Below are positions 41,375 to 50,328 of a stretch of 64,000 nucleotides of DNA, piece by piece. The stretch is from NCBI RefSeq assembly GCF_013204885.1, contig NZ_JABMKX010000011.1, positions 275,079 to 339,078 on the forward strand, written 5' to 3'. A program made the position numbers and the translations under genes. Every line of letters starts with the position of its first letter. Within the stretch, counting starts at the first letter, position 1. The DNA is from Paenibacillus tritici. Its GTDB lineage: Bacteria > Bacillota > Bacilli > Paenibacillales > Paenibacillaceae. The notes under the pieces are model-generated. The model saw only the letters and a list, made by a program, of their open reading frames with translations. It did no database searches and was not told the origin of the DNA.

Positions 41375-42334
41375 TTATTTAATCTCCGCCACGATCTCAT
41401 TCAGCTTCTTCAGTTCGCTGCCCATCGGTGTAATCACCGACCGGACCTGCTGAGCCAGCGGTTTACCCAGAATATATTTGCTGAAGTTCTCCAGCGTACC
41501 CGATGGACTCAGATCGAGCAGCAACCGCTGCCCGCCGGAAGTCAGGCTCACCAATGCCCCGCGGAAATTCATCGGCTGCCTCACTACATTCCACAGGAAG
41601 GATTCATCCGCGGTCTGCACACTTCCCCCGGCCATAGCCGATACCAGAGTCACTCCCGGGGCTGGAGTCTTGAATTCGATCTTCTGCATATATGTACGGT
41701 AAGGCTTCTCCAGTTCAGCGATGAACGCGGAATGGAAGGCGTAATTCACGGGAAGCTTCAGGCTGGCCACGCCCTGCTCTCTGATGAACTGCTGGATCTC
41801 GCTGATATGTCCGCTTCTACAGGCAATGGTGAAGTGCCTCTCGAAATTCACTGCAATCAGCTCTGAGCGGGTATTCAGCTCCGCATTCCTGTGATAGAAC
41901 TGTTCATTGTCCAGTACGGCAATCATTGCACCGGTCCTGCAGGTTTTATGGAGCAGCTCGACTTGCTTCACGATAAGCTCCAGCGCTTGTTCAGGCGTCA
42001 GCACCTTAGCCACCGCCAGCGCCACATACTCGCCCAGACTGACCCCCAGCGTATAGCGGGGAGTGATTCCCTCAGCTTCCAGCGTCTCCGCCAGCGCATA
42101 TTGAAGCATGAAGATTGCAGGATGAGAATAGACAATATTTTCAAAACTGGCTCCTTTGGGCTTCGCGCTCAGATACAGCTCCTCGATCACGCTTGTGCCG
42201 GTCAGATCATGAACAATCCGGTCCAGGCGCTCCATAGATTGCCGGAATACCGGATGCTTATCAAACAGCTCAAGCCCCATCTTGTAGTATTGCGAGCCTT
42301 GCCCTGAGAACATAAATACGATGTCGCTATGCAT
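41375..42334 (-). CDS. Discrete acyltransferase (PksC/FabD-like)
   Basis: A 319-aa acyl-CoA:ACP transferase. Motifs are SGQGSQYYKMG (about residues 10-20), the nucleophile Ser in LGVSLGEYVALA (about 97-108; Val replaces the His normal in GHSxG), and AFHSAFI with the catalytic His (about 200). Discrete acyltransferases serve trans-AT polyketide synthases or fatty acid synthesis. Here it lies between a PksB-like hydrolase and an Sfp-type transferase, which resembles the start of the B. subtilis pks cluster. GGAGG precedes the ATG. Confidence 0.88.
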   Translation of the reverse strand: MHSDIVFMFSGQGSQYYKMGLELFDKHPVFRQSMERLDRIVHDLTGTSVIEELYLSAKPKGASFENIVYSHPAIFMLQYALAETLEAEGITPRYTLGVSLGEYVALAVAKVLTPEQALELIVKQVELLHKTCRTGAMIAVLDNEQFYHRNAELNTRSELIAVNFERHFTIACRSGHISEIQQFIREQGVASLKLPVNYAFHSAFIAELEKPYRTYMQKIEFKTPAPGVTLVSAMAGGSVQTADESFLWNVVRQPMNFRGALVSLTSGGQRLLLDLSPSGTLENFSKYILGKPLAQQVRSVITPMGSELKKLNEIVAEIK

Positions 42335-42361
42335 TTCCGTACCTCCCGAATGTGGAGCGGC

Positions 42362-43039
42362 TTACTTGAAATCAAACACTCTGCCATTATTCTTCCGGTT
42401 CCTGTAGTTGACGAAATGATTGAGATCGTCGATCTGAAAATACAGATTCTTCTCATAGAGATAGCTCATCGTCTTGCCCGGCGGATCGCCGAAGGAATGA
42501 CCCGGGAATACCCGCGCGCTGGGCGGGATCAGCCGGATCAGCCGGTGAATGCTGTAGAACATATCCTCCGCTGAACCTCCAGCGCTGTCGCACAAGCCGC
42601 AGCCTTCAATAAATATCGTATCCCCGGAGAACAGATGGTCTTCGCCCCAGTAACAGACGCTTCCCTGGGTATGGCCGGGAGTCACAAGGCAGGTGATCTC
42701 GGAATCACCGATTTGAATGCGGTCCATATCCTCGACGGTTCTGAGCCGCTTGCATTGGTATTTGTAGTAATCCGCCTCTGTTCTGGAGAGATAGACGGCC
42801 GGATGATAGAGCATTTCAAGCTTCTTCACCATATTGGTATGATCAAAATGAGAATGGGTCAGCAGCACAGCCTCCAAGGTAGCCCCGTGCGACTCCAGAA
42901 TACGAATCATCTGCGATACATCCCAGGACGGATCAACCACAAAGGCTTTGCGGGAAGTCTTGTCAATGCCGAGATAAGCATAATTCAAAAAGTTCATGCA
43001 CTGCGTCTTGAGGGTAAACAGATCGTACGTTTCTTCCAT
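42362..43039 (-). CDS. Metallo-beta-lactamase-fold hydrolase (PksB-like)
   Basis: A hydrolase of about 225 aa. The metal motif is LTHSHFDHTN (THxHxDH), followed by VTPGHTQGSVCYW, FSGDTIF and FPGHSFG, which supply the remaining ligands. The start is ATG 43039 (MEETYDLF), with GGAGG five bases upstream. The length and the context with an acyltransferase and PPTase match PksB of the B. subtilis bacillaene cluster, thought to act as a thioesterase or hydrolase. It is the first of the three genes, behind a clear promoter. Confidence 0.87.
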   Translation of the reverse strand: MEETYDLFTLKTQCMNFLNYAYLGIDKTSRKAFVVDPSWDVSQMIRILESHGATLEAVLLTHSHFDHTNMVKKLEMLYHPAVYLSRTEADYYKYQCKRLRTVEDMDRIQIGDSEITCLVTPGHTQGSVCYWGEDHLFSGDTIFIEGCGLCDSAGGSAEDMFYSIHRLIRLIPPSARVFPGHSFGDPPGKTMSYLYEKNLYFQIDDLNHFVNYRNRKNNGRVFDFK

Positions 43040-43100
43040 ACCCGCCTCCATGAAAATTTGATGTGCCCTATTTCCATAATTTATACTATGAATCTCCTAA

Positions 43101-43130
43101 ATTATCATCTACCTGTTCTTGAACTGTCAA
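43101..43130 (-). promoter_or_regulatory. Vegetative-type promoter of the PksB-like/acyltransferase/PPTase unit
   Basis: Minus strand: TTGACA (43125-43130), 18 bases, GATAAT (43101-43106). This is close to the sigma-A consensus and lies about 60 bases before the start at 43039. Confidence 0.6.
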
Positions 43131-43151
43131 TGAATGTTTACACTGTAAAAA

Positions 43152-43174
43152 GCCTGCAACTGTACATTGCAGAC
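43152..43174 (-). terminator. Terminator of the DinB gene
   Basis: The stem GTCTGCAA-N7-TTGCAGGC, read on the minus strand, is followed by five T residues. It lies about 45 bases past the DinB stop. Confidence 0.8.
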
Positions 43175-43220
43175 TTTTCCAAGTTAAATCCGTATAGGTC
43201 ATGTCCTTTCCCGATGGGGT

Positions 43221-43718
43221 TTAAGCTGGATAACCGCCTCCGGGCGGTGGCCACGCTCCCTGTAGACGGCGGAGCAGCACAATCTCTCCCAGATGGTAGG
43301 AGTTATGTGAGGCAATATTGCGTAAGAGCCCGCCCTTCGTCTCACCGGGAAAATGTGCAAGCGTTTCGTCAAGCCGGGCAGTCTGAGCAATAGCAACGGC
43401 TTTCTCGACGCCTTGCAGCAGATGCTCAATAGCCTCCTGAAGCTGCGACTCGTCTGCCGGAGCACTCTCCGCAGGCCAGCTTTCCTGAACGCTTGCGGGA
43501 CTGTGCGGCTTGTTGCCCTCCAGATGGGCCAGCATGAAATCCTGCCAGTAGCCCATATGCTTCACCAGCTGGTAGATCGTATAGGGGATTCCTTCTACAG
43601 TGTGTCCGGCAAGCTCCAGGGTAAGATCCGGCAAGGCTCTGGCCATCGGAATATGCCCGCGTTCCCCCACCAGAGATTTCACCAGCGCTTGAGCAAAAGC
43701 ATGATTCGATTCTGACAT
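43221..43718 (-). CDS. DinB-family protein
   Basis: A 165-aa four-helix-bundle protein. Histidines in LVKHMGYW (about residue 53) and in ASHNSYHLGEIVLLRR (about 137-152) are at the three positions that bind the metal in DinB/YfiT proteins. Such proteins include bacillithiol- or mycothiol-dependent transferases. No partner gene is nearby. AAGGAG lies before the ATG, and a terminator follows. Confidence 0.85.
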   Translation of the reverse strand: MSESNHAFAQALVKSLVGERGHIPMARALPDLTLELAGHTVEGIPYTIYQLVKHMGYWQDFMLAHLEGNKPHSPASVQESWPAESAPADESQLQEAIEHLLQGVEKAVAIAQTARLDETLAHFPGETKGGLLRNIASHNSYHLGEIVLLRRLQGAWPPPGGGYPA

Positions 43719-43834
43719 TTGTAAGCTCCTTTTTGGTTATGTATTATCGAAAATATTTAATTGTGCAAAATATAATTTACAGAAACTAAATATATCTGTA
43801 TTTAGTAATTTTGTCAAACTTCATGACAAAAAGA

Positions 43835-43852
43835 CTGCCACATTCATGGCAG
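43835..43852 (-). terminator. Terminator of the broken PAS/MCP gene
   Basis: The stem CTGCCA-N6-TGGCAG is followed on the minus strand by TCTTTTT. It lies about 20 bases past the stop at 43873. Confidence 0.75.
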
Positions 43853-43872
43853 CCTTCCCTGTTTGTTAACCG

Positions 43873-44361
43873 TTACAACGTACGAAGAATGCTTAACAGC
43901 TCCTCAGACATGGTGCTTACCTCTTCCACAGAAGCATTAACCTCTTCCGTCAAAGCGGCCTGGGCCTCGGTCAAGCTGGACATGCTGTTAATTTTGGTAA
44001 GGATATGGTCAATCCGCTCATTCATTTCCTGCATTGTTTTTTCAATACTGTTCGATGCCGTCTTACTATGGTCCGCGAGCTTTCTGACCTCAGTCGCCAC
44101 AATAGAGAACCCTCTGCCATATTCCCCGGCATGTGCTGCTTCAATGGATGCATTAAGACCCAGCAAGCTGGTCTGATTGGAAACCTCGCTGATAAATTGG
44201 GTGATTTCTTTGGTCTCATTCGCTTTTACCTTCACTTCTGTTGCAGCCTTGTGGGATTGCTCTTGGACTTCTAACATATCTTGAGCCTGCTCGGTTACCG
44301 ATACGATCCCCTGGACGATCTCGCTGATAGCAGACAATAAGCCCTCCATCTGCAGATTCAC
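43873..44361 (-). CDS. C-terminal fragment: methyl-accepting chemotaxis signalling domain
   Basis: The downstream open part (162 aa if started at the GTG at 44361). It holds the conserved hairpin tip ISEVSNQTSLLGLNASIEAA and flanking coiled coils that contact CheA/CheW. No ribosome site is evident before 44361, so independent translation is doubtful. It is part of the interrupted gene above. Confidence 0.6.
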   Translation of the reverse strand: MNLQMEGLLSAISEIVQGIVSVTEQAQDMLEVQEQSHKAATEVKVKANETKEITQFISEVSNQTSLLGLNASIEAAHAGEYGRGFSIVATEVRKLADHSKTASNSIEKTMQEMNERIDHILTKINSMSSLTEAQAALTEEVNASVEEVSTMSEELLSILRTL

Positions 44362-44403
44362 CCGTCTGATGATTTCCTCTTTGTTGATTTCATGCGTAAC
44401 ATC

Positions 44404-45420
44404 TCAGATCGTTCCTGCTACCCTCAGGGGGACGCCCTGCTCATCACGAATCGTTTCGCCGCCTGCGTGGTACCAGCGATACTCGCCATTCTTGGAGCGT
44501 AACCGGTAGGTCACTTTATAGTCCGTCTGTCCTGTGTAATCATTCAGGTGATTGGCGAAGGCATCCAGCGTGGGCTGAAGATCTTCGGGGTGTAACTGGT
44601 TGCTCCAGCTGCTTAGCAGGTTAGGGAAATCATGCTCGTCTTCAAAACCAATCGTTCTTCTGAATTGCTCCGACCACCAGAACTCATTATTCGGATTGAC
44701 CGGATCTCCAGCCAGCACGGTCATGTCCCAAGGGGCTTCAATCAGCGCACGATTAACCAGATCATAGCGGACGACTAGGGCATTCAGCTCATCCTGCTTT
44801 ATTTTGGCGTCGTGAATATCTAACAAGGCTCCTGCTACCATAATGGGTGATCCGTCAGCAGCACGTACGGTTGTCCCTGTGGCCTGGAACCATTTATACT
44901 GACCCGCTTTTGTTAGCAGGCGATATTCGATATCGTATTTAATCGTGCCGGTTCTATCCAGCATATGATCGGCAAATAATTGCAGTACGCCGCCCTTATC
45001 TTCAGGATGAAGACAATTGGACCAGCTCTCCAGCACATCCGGGAAATCATGCTCATCGGTATAGCCGATCATCCGGCGCAGCTCATTGGACCATCTGAAC
45101 TCATTGTGCGGATTCACCGGGTCCCCTTCATACACATCCATCTCCCACAACGCTACCTCGATAGCCTCTGTAATCATGTTTAATCTAACCCTGTAGTGAT
45201 CCTCACGCTTATGTATCACGGACGTTAGTCGCGTTAACAAAGATTGCAGTTCATCAGGGGCCGCATCGGAAGAGGTATCGGATTGCCCTTCTTCCTTACG
45301 TTCAGCCCGCTCCACATACTGCCTTAATGAATTAATAAGCTGACCCTCTGATTGGGGTGTAGCTGCTTGGACTGTAGTTGCCTTTGCTGAACTTCCTTTG
45401 AATTTGTTTAGAATCGGCAT
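44404..45420 (-). CDS. N-terminal fragment: tandem PAS domains
   Basis: The upstream open part (338 aa). It holds two similar PAS/PAC units, each with GDPVNPxNEFxWS, GYTDEHDFPDV or GFEDEHDFPNL, and SNxLHPED, probably from duplication. The end at the TGA removes the signalling domain. The ATG at 45420 follows GAGGAG at 12 bases. Confidence 0.75.
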   Translation of the reverse strand: MPILNKFKGSSAKATTVQAATPQSEGQLINSLRQYVERAERKEEGQSDTSSDAAPDELQSLLTRLTSVIHKREDHYRVRLNMITEAIEVALWEMDVYEGDPVNPHNEFRWSNELRRMIGYTDEHDFPDVLESWSNCLHPEDKGGVLQLFADHMLDRTGTIKYDIEYRLLTKAGQYKWFQATGTTVRAADGSPIMVAGALLDIHDAKIKQDELNALVVRYDLVNRALIEAPWDMTVLAGDPVNPNNEFWWSEQFRRTIGFEDEHDFPNLLSSWSNQLHPEDLQPTLDAFANHLNDYTGQTDYKVTYRLRSKNGEYRWYHAGGETIRDEQGVPLRVAGTI

Positions 45421-45680
45421 GTAGGTTCGTTTCTCCTCATCTCAAGATGTAATCTTCTAATGCATACAGGCAGAAACGCTACGCCGTCCTTATAAGGATG
45501 GTACCCGTTTCGTAGGTTATTCCACTTCATCTGAAATGGCTAAATAGAGTATATAATACGCATGAGATTTAATATATAAATTTATATTTAAAAATTAACA
45601 TAAATGCGGTGACTGGAGTGGGTTGGTGGGCAGGGTGGGGTACGGTATGTGGAGGGTTCGAGGCGCAACGGTGAAAAAGC

Positions 45681-45722
45681 AGCGGCAGAACAAGATTTGA
45701 CCTAAAGTCTTGTTCTGCCGCT
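45681..45722 (-). terminator. Strong terminator of the LRR protein gene
   Basis: AGCGGCAGAACAAGA...TCTTGTTCTGCCGCT gives a stem of about 15 bp, followed on the minus strand by GCTTTTTC. The stretch 45421-45680 before it contains no gene and no structure beyond an AT-rich patch near 45565-45605, perhaps the promoter of the PAS/MCP gene. Confidence 0.85.
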
Positions 45723-45748
45723 AAGTATAAACCCGATCTCTTTTGATG

Positions 45749-47305
45749 CTATTTCAATTTAACGCTTTTTAACATTTCATTGAATTCGGCGTTAGCTTGC
45801 CTGTGGACCTGCGATGGAGAAGTTAATACAAGGGTATAGATTTCATTATTTTTCTCGAATAGAATCATTCGAAATTTGATCTGTTCATTTTTATTGCTTA
45901 CGCTGTAGGCCAACTGCTTCGCATCAATATTCCCTACCTTCACGGACTGCTCAGTGATCTTGGCCACATTCTTCTCCGTTATATCTTTTTTGACGAAGCT
46001 GACATATTGTTGGAAGTTCATATCTAAATCGCTCTTACTGTAATGACGAATTAGCAGCGTGCTCATCTCGGATGAGATTAAGATAAGCTGATGATCTCCT
46101 GCATTCTCAATAGAAGATGTTACGTCTCTCCAATCACTGTAGCCTGTGACTTGGACTTTTTTATCTTTGGTTGCAAATAGCTGCTTCGTAGATATTGTGG
46201 CGGTTTGAATCTCCGCCAGCCAGTTCACCTTCGCATCCACTGCTTCACCTATAAAACGTAATGGAACGTAGGTGCTGCCCTTGATGTTAGAAGCGGCTAC
46301 GGTCAGTTTTTGCTGATTGCCGTTAATCTCAGCAGTAGTTGATCCTATTTTAAGCTTGATAAGCGTACCTGTTTTGCTTCCCTTGATCGTTTGCGTTTTT
46401 GGATCCCAGTCAACCTTGAGTCCCAGCGCTTCGAAAATAGTGCGGAACGGAACCATTACAGATCCATTTTGCCGAATGGGCGGAACTTGGAATTTGATGC
46501 TCTCGCCATTCAGCTGCACCATGATTTCGTCAGGATCTGAAGGTGGTGTAGGTTCTTTACTATCTTCATCAAGCACTTTGACGCCTTTGGCAGCAAGTTC
46601 GGTCAGGATTTTCTTAGCACTCGCATTCAGAGGATTATTGCTGAGTGAAACCTCCTTAAGCTTCGGAAGGCTTGTTAAGACGCTAATATCTTGGACCCGA
46701 TTATTATCAAAGTATAGATGTTCTAGTTCCGGGTGATCTCTTAACGGTTCAAGAGACTGGATTTGATTATCGCTTATGATTAACCAGTTCAGTTTGTCTA
46801 AGGATTGAATTGGAGATATATCCTTAAGCTGATTATTACCGATTAACAAGTCTGTTAAATGGGTTAATCCCGCCAGTGCATCGAGCTTCTCTATGTTGTT
46901 CGAATCAAGATTCAGCTGCTCCAGTTGGGACAACGCTTGCAATGGCTCCAGTTCACTGAGCTGATTGTCATTTAGAGCCAGGAAGGTGACTTTGTACAGA
47001 TTTTTAAGTGGCTCAATATTAGTAATTCCAAGCCCCGGGAGCATTAAGCTTTCTAAATTAACAGCATACTCTAGTCCGCTTAAACTGATGATTTTCTGTG
47101 CAGAATCACTTGGATATAGTGATGTTAGGGTCTGCAGATCTTCTTTGGTAAGGGGAGCGGCCGGCTTCTTCAGCTCGACACGAATCGCCTGTTCCAGATT
47201 CTTGTCTGAGATGAGAGCGGCTTCTGCAAATACGGATGGAATAGAAACGAAGCATAGCAAGAAAGCAAGTACAGTGGTTGATAGAATTTTGATCGGCTTA
47301 CACAA
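45749..47305 (-). CDS. Exported leucine-rich-repeat protein with copper-amine-oxidase-N domain
   Basis: A 518-aa secreted protein. The likely start is TTG 47305, ten bases after AAGGAG. The signal peptide ends near SVFA (about residue 27). About seven internalin-like repeats of 22 residues follow (about residues 70-235), such as LYKVTFLALNDNQLSELEPL and LEQLNLDSNNIEKLDALAGL. Next comes a copper-amine-oxidase-N domain (about 260-375), with VMVPFRTIFEALGLKVDW and STYVPLRFIGEAVDAKVNW. The C-terminal 140 residues are unrecognised. The latter domain anchors or folds wall proteins in Paenibacillus. The partner is unknown. Confidence 0.87.
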   Translation of the reverse strand: MCKPIKILSTTVLAFLLCFVSIPSVFAEAALISDKNLEQAIRVELKKPAAPLTKEDLQTLTSLYPSDSAQKIISLSGLEYAVNLESLMLPGLGITNIEPLKNLYKVTFLALNDNQLSELEPLQALSQLEQLNLDSNNIEKLDALAGLTHLTDLLIGNNQLKDISPIQSLDKLNWLIISDNQIQSLEPLRDHPELEHLYFDNNRVQDISVLTSLPKLKEVSLSNNPLNASAKKILTELAAKGVKVLDEDSKEPTPPSDPDEIMVQLNGESIKFQVPPIRQNGSVMVPFRTIFEALGLKVDWDPKTQTIKGSKTGTLIKLKIGSTTAEINGNQQKLTVAASNIKGSTYVPLRFIGEAVDAKVNWLAEIQTATISTKQLFATKDKKVQVTGYSDWRDVTSSIENAGDHQLILISSEMSTLLIRHYSKSDLDMNFQQYVSFVKKDITEKNVAKITEQSVKVGNIDAKQLAYSVSNKNEQIKFRMILFEKNNEIYTLVLTSPSQVHRQANAEFNEMLKSVKLK

Positions 47306-47410
47306 AATAGATTCACTCCTTGAATTGTCGTAATGACTAGATTCGACATTTGTATACCATTACCTTATCGAAAAAGTGATAACCGTACCAGACTATTCTT
47401 TGGTCAAAAG

Positions 47411-47603
47411 GAAGCAGTTGGATTTTCTACACTTGCTGATGGACGAAAAATCCATAGTACGATAGCAGTTGGAAAAATGACACTTAATTTGCGTATTTTC
47501 TCTAAAAGTAGCGAAACTAATCAAATTAGATGTATTATATCCACCTGCTTCCTCCTTTTCCTATTAGATCAACAAAACAAGATACGTTTATCCACTTGCT
47601 TAC
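47411..47603. repeat. Intergenic repeat family, copy 2
   Basis: About 193 bases colinear with copy 1: CAGTTGGATTTTCTACACTT, GCTGATGGACGAAAAATCC, the core AGTTGGAAAAATGACACTTA (47467-47486), then TATATCCACCTGCTT and AAGATACGTTTATCCACTTG. It fills most of the 417-base gap between the LRR gene and the FAD oxidoreductase gene. The rest of this gap shows nothing but the terminator of the latter gene. Confidence 0.65.
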
Positions 47604-47639
47604 CTCCAGAACCCTTCAACCAAGAAAACAATAGCAAAT

Positions 47640-47664
47640 AAGGCGCCCCGCTGACGGGCACCTT
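47640..47664 (-). terminator. Terminator of the amino-sugar operon
   Basis: AAGGCGCCCCG-CTGA-CGGGCACCTT forms a stem with one mismatch and one bulge. The minus-strand tail is TTATTTG. It is about 60 bases past the last stop. Confidence 0.6.
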
Positions 47665-47722
47665 ACCTTGGATTTGAGATTATAGCCGGTTGAGCCGGGT
47701 TGGCTTGCCGGGGATGATCCGA

Positions 47723-49306
47723 TCAAGCCTCCAGCTCCTCCTCGGTCCAGTGCAGCTGGACCCCGAGCGCCATCAGCTGCTCCTGATAAGCCTGAAGATG
47801 CGCCGCCGACTCTCTTACCGCTGCCGGTTCCACTTGCTGCCTGATGGCATAAGCCGCTAGAGTACCGGCTGCTTCGCCGATATTCCATTCCGTGGGATGC
47901 AGCCGATAGCAGCCGTTGGCGATTTGGGTCATGGAGATATTTTTGCAGGCCGGGAGCAGGTTCTTGACCCGCACCGGGATCAAGGCGCCGAGCGGGATCT
48001 CATAAGGATGATTCGGGATATAGAAGGTTCGCTGGCTCACCGTTGTAGGGTGAAGATCCAGATGATAGCTGCCTACCCCCACGCTGTCCTCATAACGGCG
48101 CGGTCCCGCCGCCCCGCGCAGCTCCTTGCTCACATCCTGCTCGGCAACGGTATACAGTCCCCTGATGCGCCGCGATTCCCGGATATACGGGGCTTTGGCA
48201 AGTCCGTCCTCTGTACCGAGCACATCTCCGCGCAGCCGCACCCCCGGATAACCCTGCCCGCCGTCCAGGCGGGGAGCCTCTGTCTGAAGCCAATACACGA
48301 GCGAGAGGGTCAGCTGTCTGGCCCCCTCCAAGTGCCGTTCCCGTTCCTCCGATGGCACGCCGATGAGCGGACCGGCATAATAATCGTTCAGCGCCCAGTT
48401 CAGCAGCGTGACCTCTCCGTCATTCAGCGGCTCGGTCCAGATGGCCGGGTCTACGATCCTCCGGTAATCCCACAGGGAGACAATGCCCTGCTCATTGGGG
48501 AACATTGTGAACTGCTTCAGCTTGGTTGTATCGTCAGCATCGGAAGCGAACCAGCTTAAGATGGGATACTTCGAGAATGAAGGAACATACCCGCGCCAGT
48601 AATCATAATCCCTTGGGCGCGGGATTGTATAATCTCCGCCCGGGATGTAGTCTACTGCCGCCACATGGGTAATCGACTGCATATCGAGCGGGTCTGCTTC
48701 CTCCAGTGCATGCGGCTCTCCCGTCTCGCTGCGGGACTCGGCGCCGCTGACATGCTCTACCCCAGCCAGCGGCAGCAGATCGCCGCATTCCGTAGCATCC
48801 AGATAATAGGTGCCGCGCAGCTTGATCCGCGCTCCGCCCGGACCCTGGACGGTGACCCCGGTCACCAGGTCCCCTTCGGTATCGGCAGCGACGGGCACCA
48901 TATGGTAGAGCACCTCGATCCGCCCGGTGTTCACATACGGAGCCAGCATCTCCTGCAAGACGGCAAGCGCCACCTTCGGCTCATGCGCGAGCCGGCTGAC
49001 CCAGCCATTGCCGGGATTCAGGATAGGATTGCTCTTGGCGGCTTCCGTAAGCGGATAATTCCGTCTGTAATAGTCCCTGACCCTGCTGCGAAATTCACGG
49101 TAAGATGCAGTGCTGCCCGATTGCTCAATCCAGCGGTGCTCATCCGGCGGAACTGCCTGCGAGGTCAATTGCCCTCCCAGCCAATCCGTCTCTTCTGTCA
49201 AAATAACCCGCTGCCCGGCCTTAGCTGCGGCCAGTGCTGCCGCCACCCCGCCAAGGCCGCCGCCGATAATTACTACATCCGAACGTTTCTCCTGTTCGCT
49301 AGCCAT
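47723..49306 (-). CDS. FAD-dependent oxidoreductase (FAD_oxidored family)
   Basis: A 527-aa flavoprotein. The dinucleotide-binding motif is DVVIIGGGLGGVAAALAAAK (residues 10-29), followed by TEETDWLGGQLTSQ, typical of this family. YLDATECGDLLPLAGV (about residue 170-185) and a C-terminal FAD-contacting region (NIGEAAGTLAAYAIRQ) are seen. There is no signal peptide, so it is cytosolic. Members occur in glycan catabolic operons but their reactions are mostly unknown. It is the last gene of the operon and overlaps the ROK gene by 8 bases. Oxidation of an amino-sugar derivative is only a guess. Confidence 0.88.
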   Translation of the reverse strand: MASEQEKRSDVVIIGGGLGGVAAALAAAKAGQRVILTEETDWLGGQLTSQAVPPDEHRWIEQSGSTASYREFRSRVRDYYRRNYPLTEAAKSNPILNPGNGWVSRLAHEPKVALAVLQEMLAPYVNTGRIEVLYHMVPVAADTEGDLVTGVTVQGPGGARIKLRGTYYLDATECGDLLPLAGVEHVSGAESRSETGEPHALEEADPLDMQSITHVAAVDYIPGGDYTIPRPRDYDYWRGYVPSFSKYPILSWFASDADDTTKLKQFTMFPNEQGIVSLWDYRRIVDPAIWTEPLNDGEVTLLNWALNDYYAGPLIGVPSEERERHLEGARQLTLSLVYWLQTEAPRLDGGQGYPGVRLRGDVLGTEDGLAKAPYIRESRRIRGLYTVAEQDVSKELRGAAGPRRYEDSVGVGSYHLDLHPTTVSQRTFYIPNHPYEIPLGALIPVRVKNLLPACKNISMTQIANGCYRLHPTEWNIGEAAGTLAAYAIRQQVEPAAVRESAAHLQAYQEQLMALGVQLHWTEEELEA

Positions 49307-50246
49307 ACTCTATCTCCTCCTTGTCGCTGACGTAAGATGATCCGCTGCTGTCCCGGCCTAGCCGTTCCAGTACCAGCCGGGCCGCGCCGAAGCAGCCTGC
49401 CCGGTTACCCAGTTCAGCTGCCGCAACCCTTCCGGCTAACCCGCTGCCCAGCTTCCCGGCCAGCATCGGCCACCATACGGCGCGGGTCTGAATGACGCCG
49501 CCGCCGATAATGATCCATTCGGGATCGACCGAGGCAGCGATATTACCAATCACCAGCGCCAGATCGGCTGTAAAGCGCTCCAGAACAGCCAGCGCCGCTG
49601 TATCGCCTATACCCGCAGCAGCCATAATCTCCCGGCCATGTGTATAGGTGATGCCTGTCTGCTCCAGTGCCAGCCGCAGCAGCGCATTGCCGGACACATA
49701 TTGCTCCGCGCAGCCCTGCTTCCCGCAATTGCAGGGGCGGCCGCCGGGCACAAGCACGCTGTGCCCCCAGTCGCCGCCGCTCCAGCTCGCCCCGCGCAGC
49801 AGCCGTCCATCCGCCAGGTTGGCCCCGCCGACCCCGGTCCCCAGGGTCAGCATGACCAGACTTGGCTTGCCGCGTCCGGCCCCCAGCCACACCTCGCCAA
49901 GCAGTGCGGCGTTGGCATCGTTATCGGCCGCCGCAGGCAGTCCGAACTCGGCCATAGCCCACTGCGTGAGCTGCATCCCCTGCCAGCCGGGCAGGTTATC
50001 GGTGGCGTAGACCACCTCGCCGGAATTCATATTGATCCTGCCCGCTGAGGCAATGCCCAGCGCTTCCACTGCCGGATGGCCTGTTAACAATTCCTCCACC
50101 AGTCCTTGAAGCTGGCCGAGAATGGCCTCCCGGCCCAGCCGGGCCTCCGTATCGCGAACGGCCTCGGCCAGTACCGTGCCGCTTTCATCGACTACAAGCC
50201 CCTTGATGCCTGTTCCCCCGATGTCCACGCCTATCACTTGCCGCAT
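49299..50246 (-). CDS. ROK-family sugar kinase (candidate N-acetylmannosamine kinase)
   Basis: A kinase of about 315 aa. The phosphate motif is IGVDIGGTGIKG (about residue 5-16), the catalytic Asp lies in DNDANAALLGE, the second phosphate motif is TLGTGVGG, and the zinc site is GH...CNCGKQGCAEQY. The ATG at 50246 (MRQVIGVD) has GGAGG eight bases upstream. The pairing with NanE in the same operon suggests phosphorylation of ManNAc, giving the substrate for NanE. GlcNAc or glucose kinase activity cannot be excluded. Confidence 0.88.
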   Translation of the reverse strand: MRQVIGVDIGGTGIKGLVVDESGTVLAEAVRDTEARLGREAILGQLQGLVEELLTGHPAVEALGIASAGRINMNSGEVVYATDNLPGWQGMQLTQWAMAEFGLPAAADNDANAALLGEVWLGAGRGKPSLVMLTLGTGVGGANLADGRLLRGASWSGGDWGHSVLVPGGRPCNCGKQGCAEQYVSGNALLRLALEQTGITYTHGREIMAAAGIGDTAALAVLERFTADLALVIGNIAASVDPEWIIIGGGVIQTRAVWWPMLAGKLGSGLAGRVAAAELGNRAGCFGAARLVLERLGRDSSGSSYVSDKEEIEYG

Positions 50247-50328
50247 TCGAAACGCCTCCACTTTCGCCGCCGTATCGTATAGTAATAAAAGCTTGCTTTA
50301 TCCTGTGGAATCTATCGAGTCTTTAATT

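Larger units (their letters stand above)
43873..45420 (-). pseudogene. PAS-PAS-MCP soluble signalling protein interrupted by an in-frame TGA
   Basis: One gene of 516 codons is split by a single TGA at 44404-44406. The frame before (44407-45420) and after (43873-44403) is the same, and no other stop lies in between. The local protein reads VAGTI-stop-DVTHEIN; PAS modules usually end in GTxRDVT, so the stop very likely replaced an Arg CGA by a C-to-T change. Domains: two PAS repeats (about residues 90-190 and 215-340) and a short MCP signalling domain (FISEVSNQTSLLGLNASIEA). There is no membrane helix. It may be inactive, partly read through, or a sequencing error. Confidence 0.85.

Noticed and set aside
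47333..47641. Plus-strand open frame of 102 codons
   Set aside because: It coincides with dispersed repeat copy 2 and has no family resemblance.
48665..49330. Plus-strand open frame of 221 codons
   Set aside because: It is a shadow of the FAD oxidoreductase gene.
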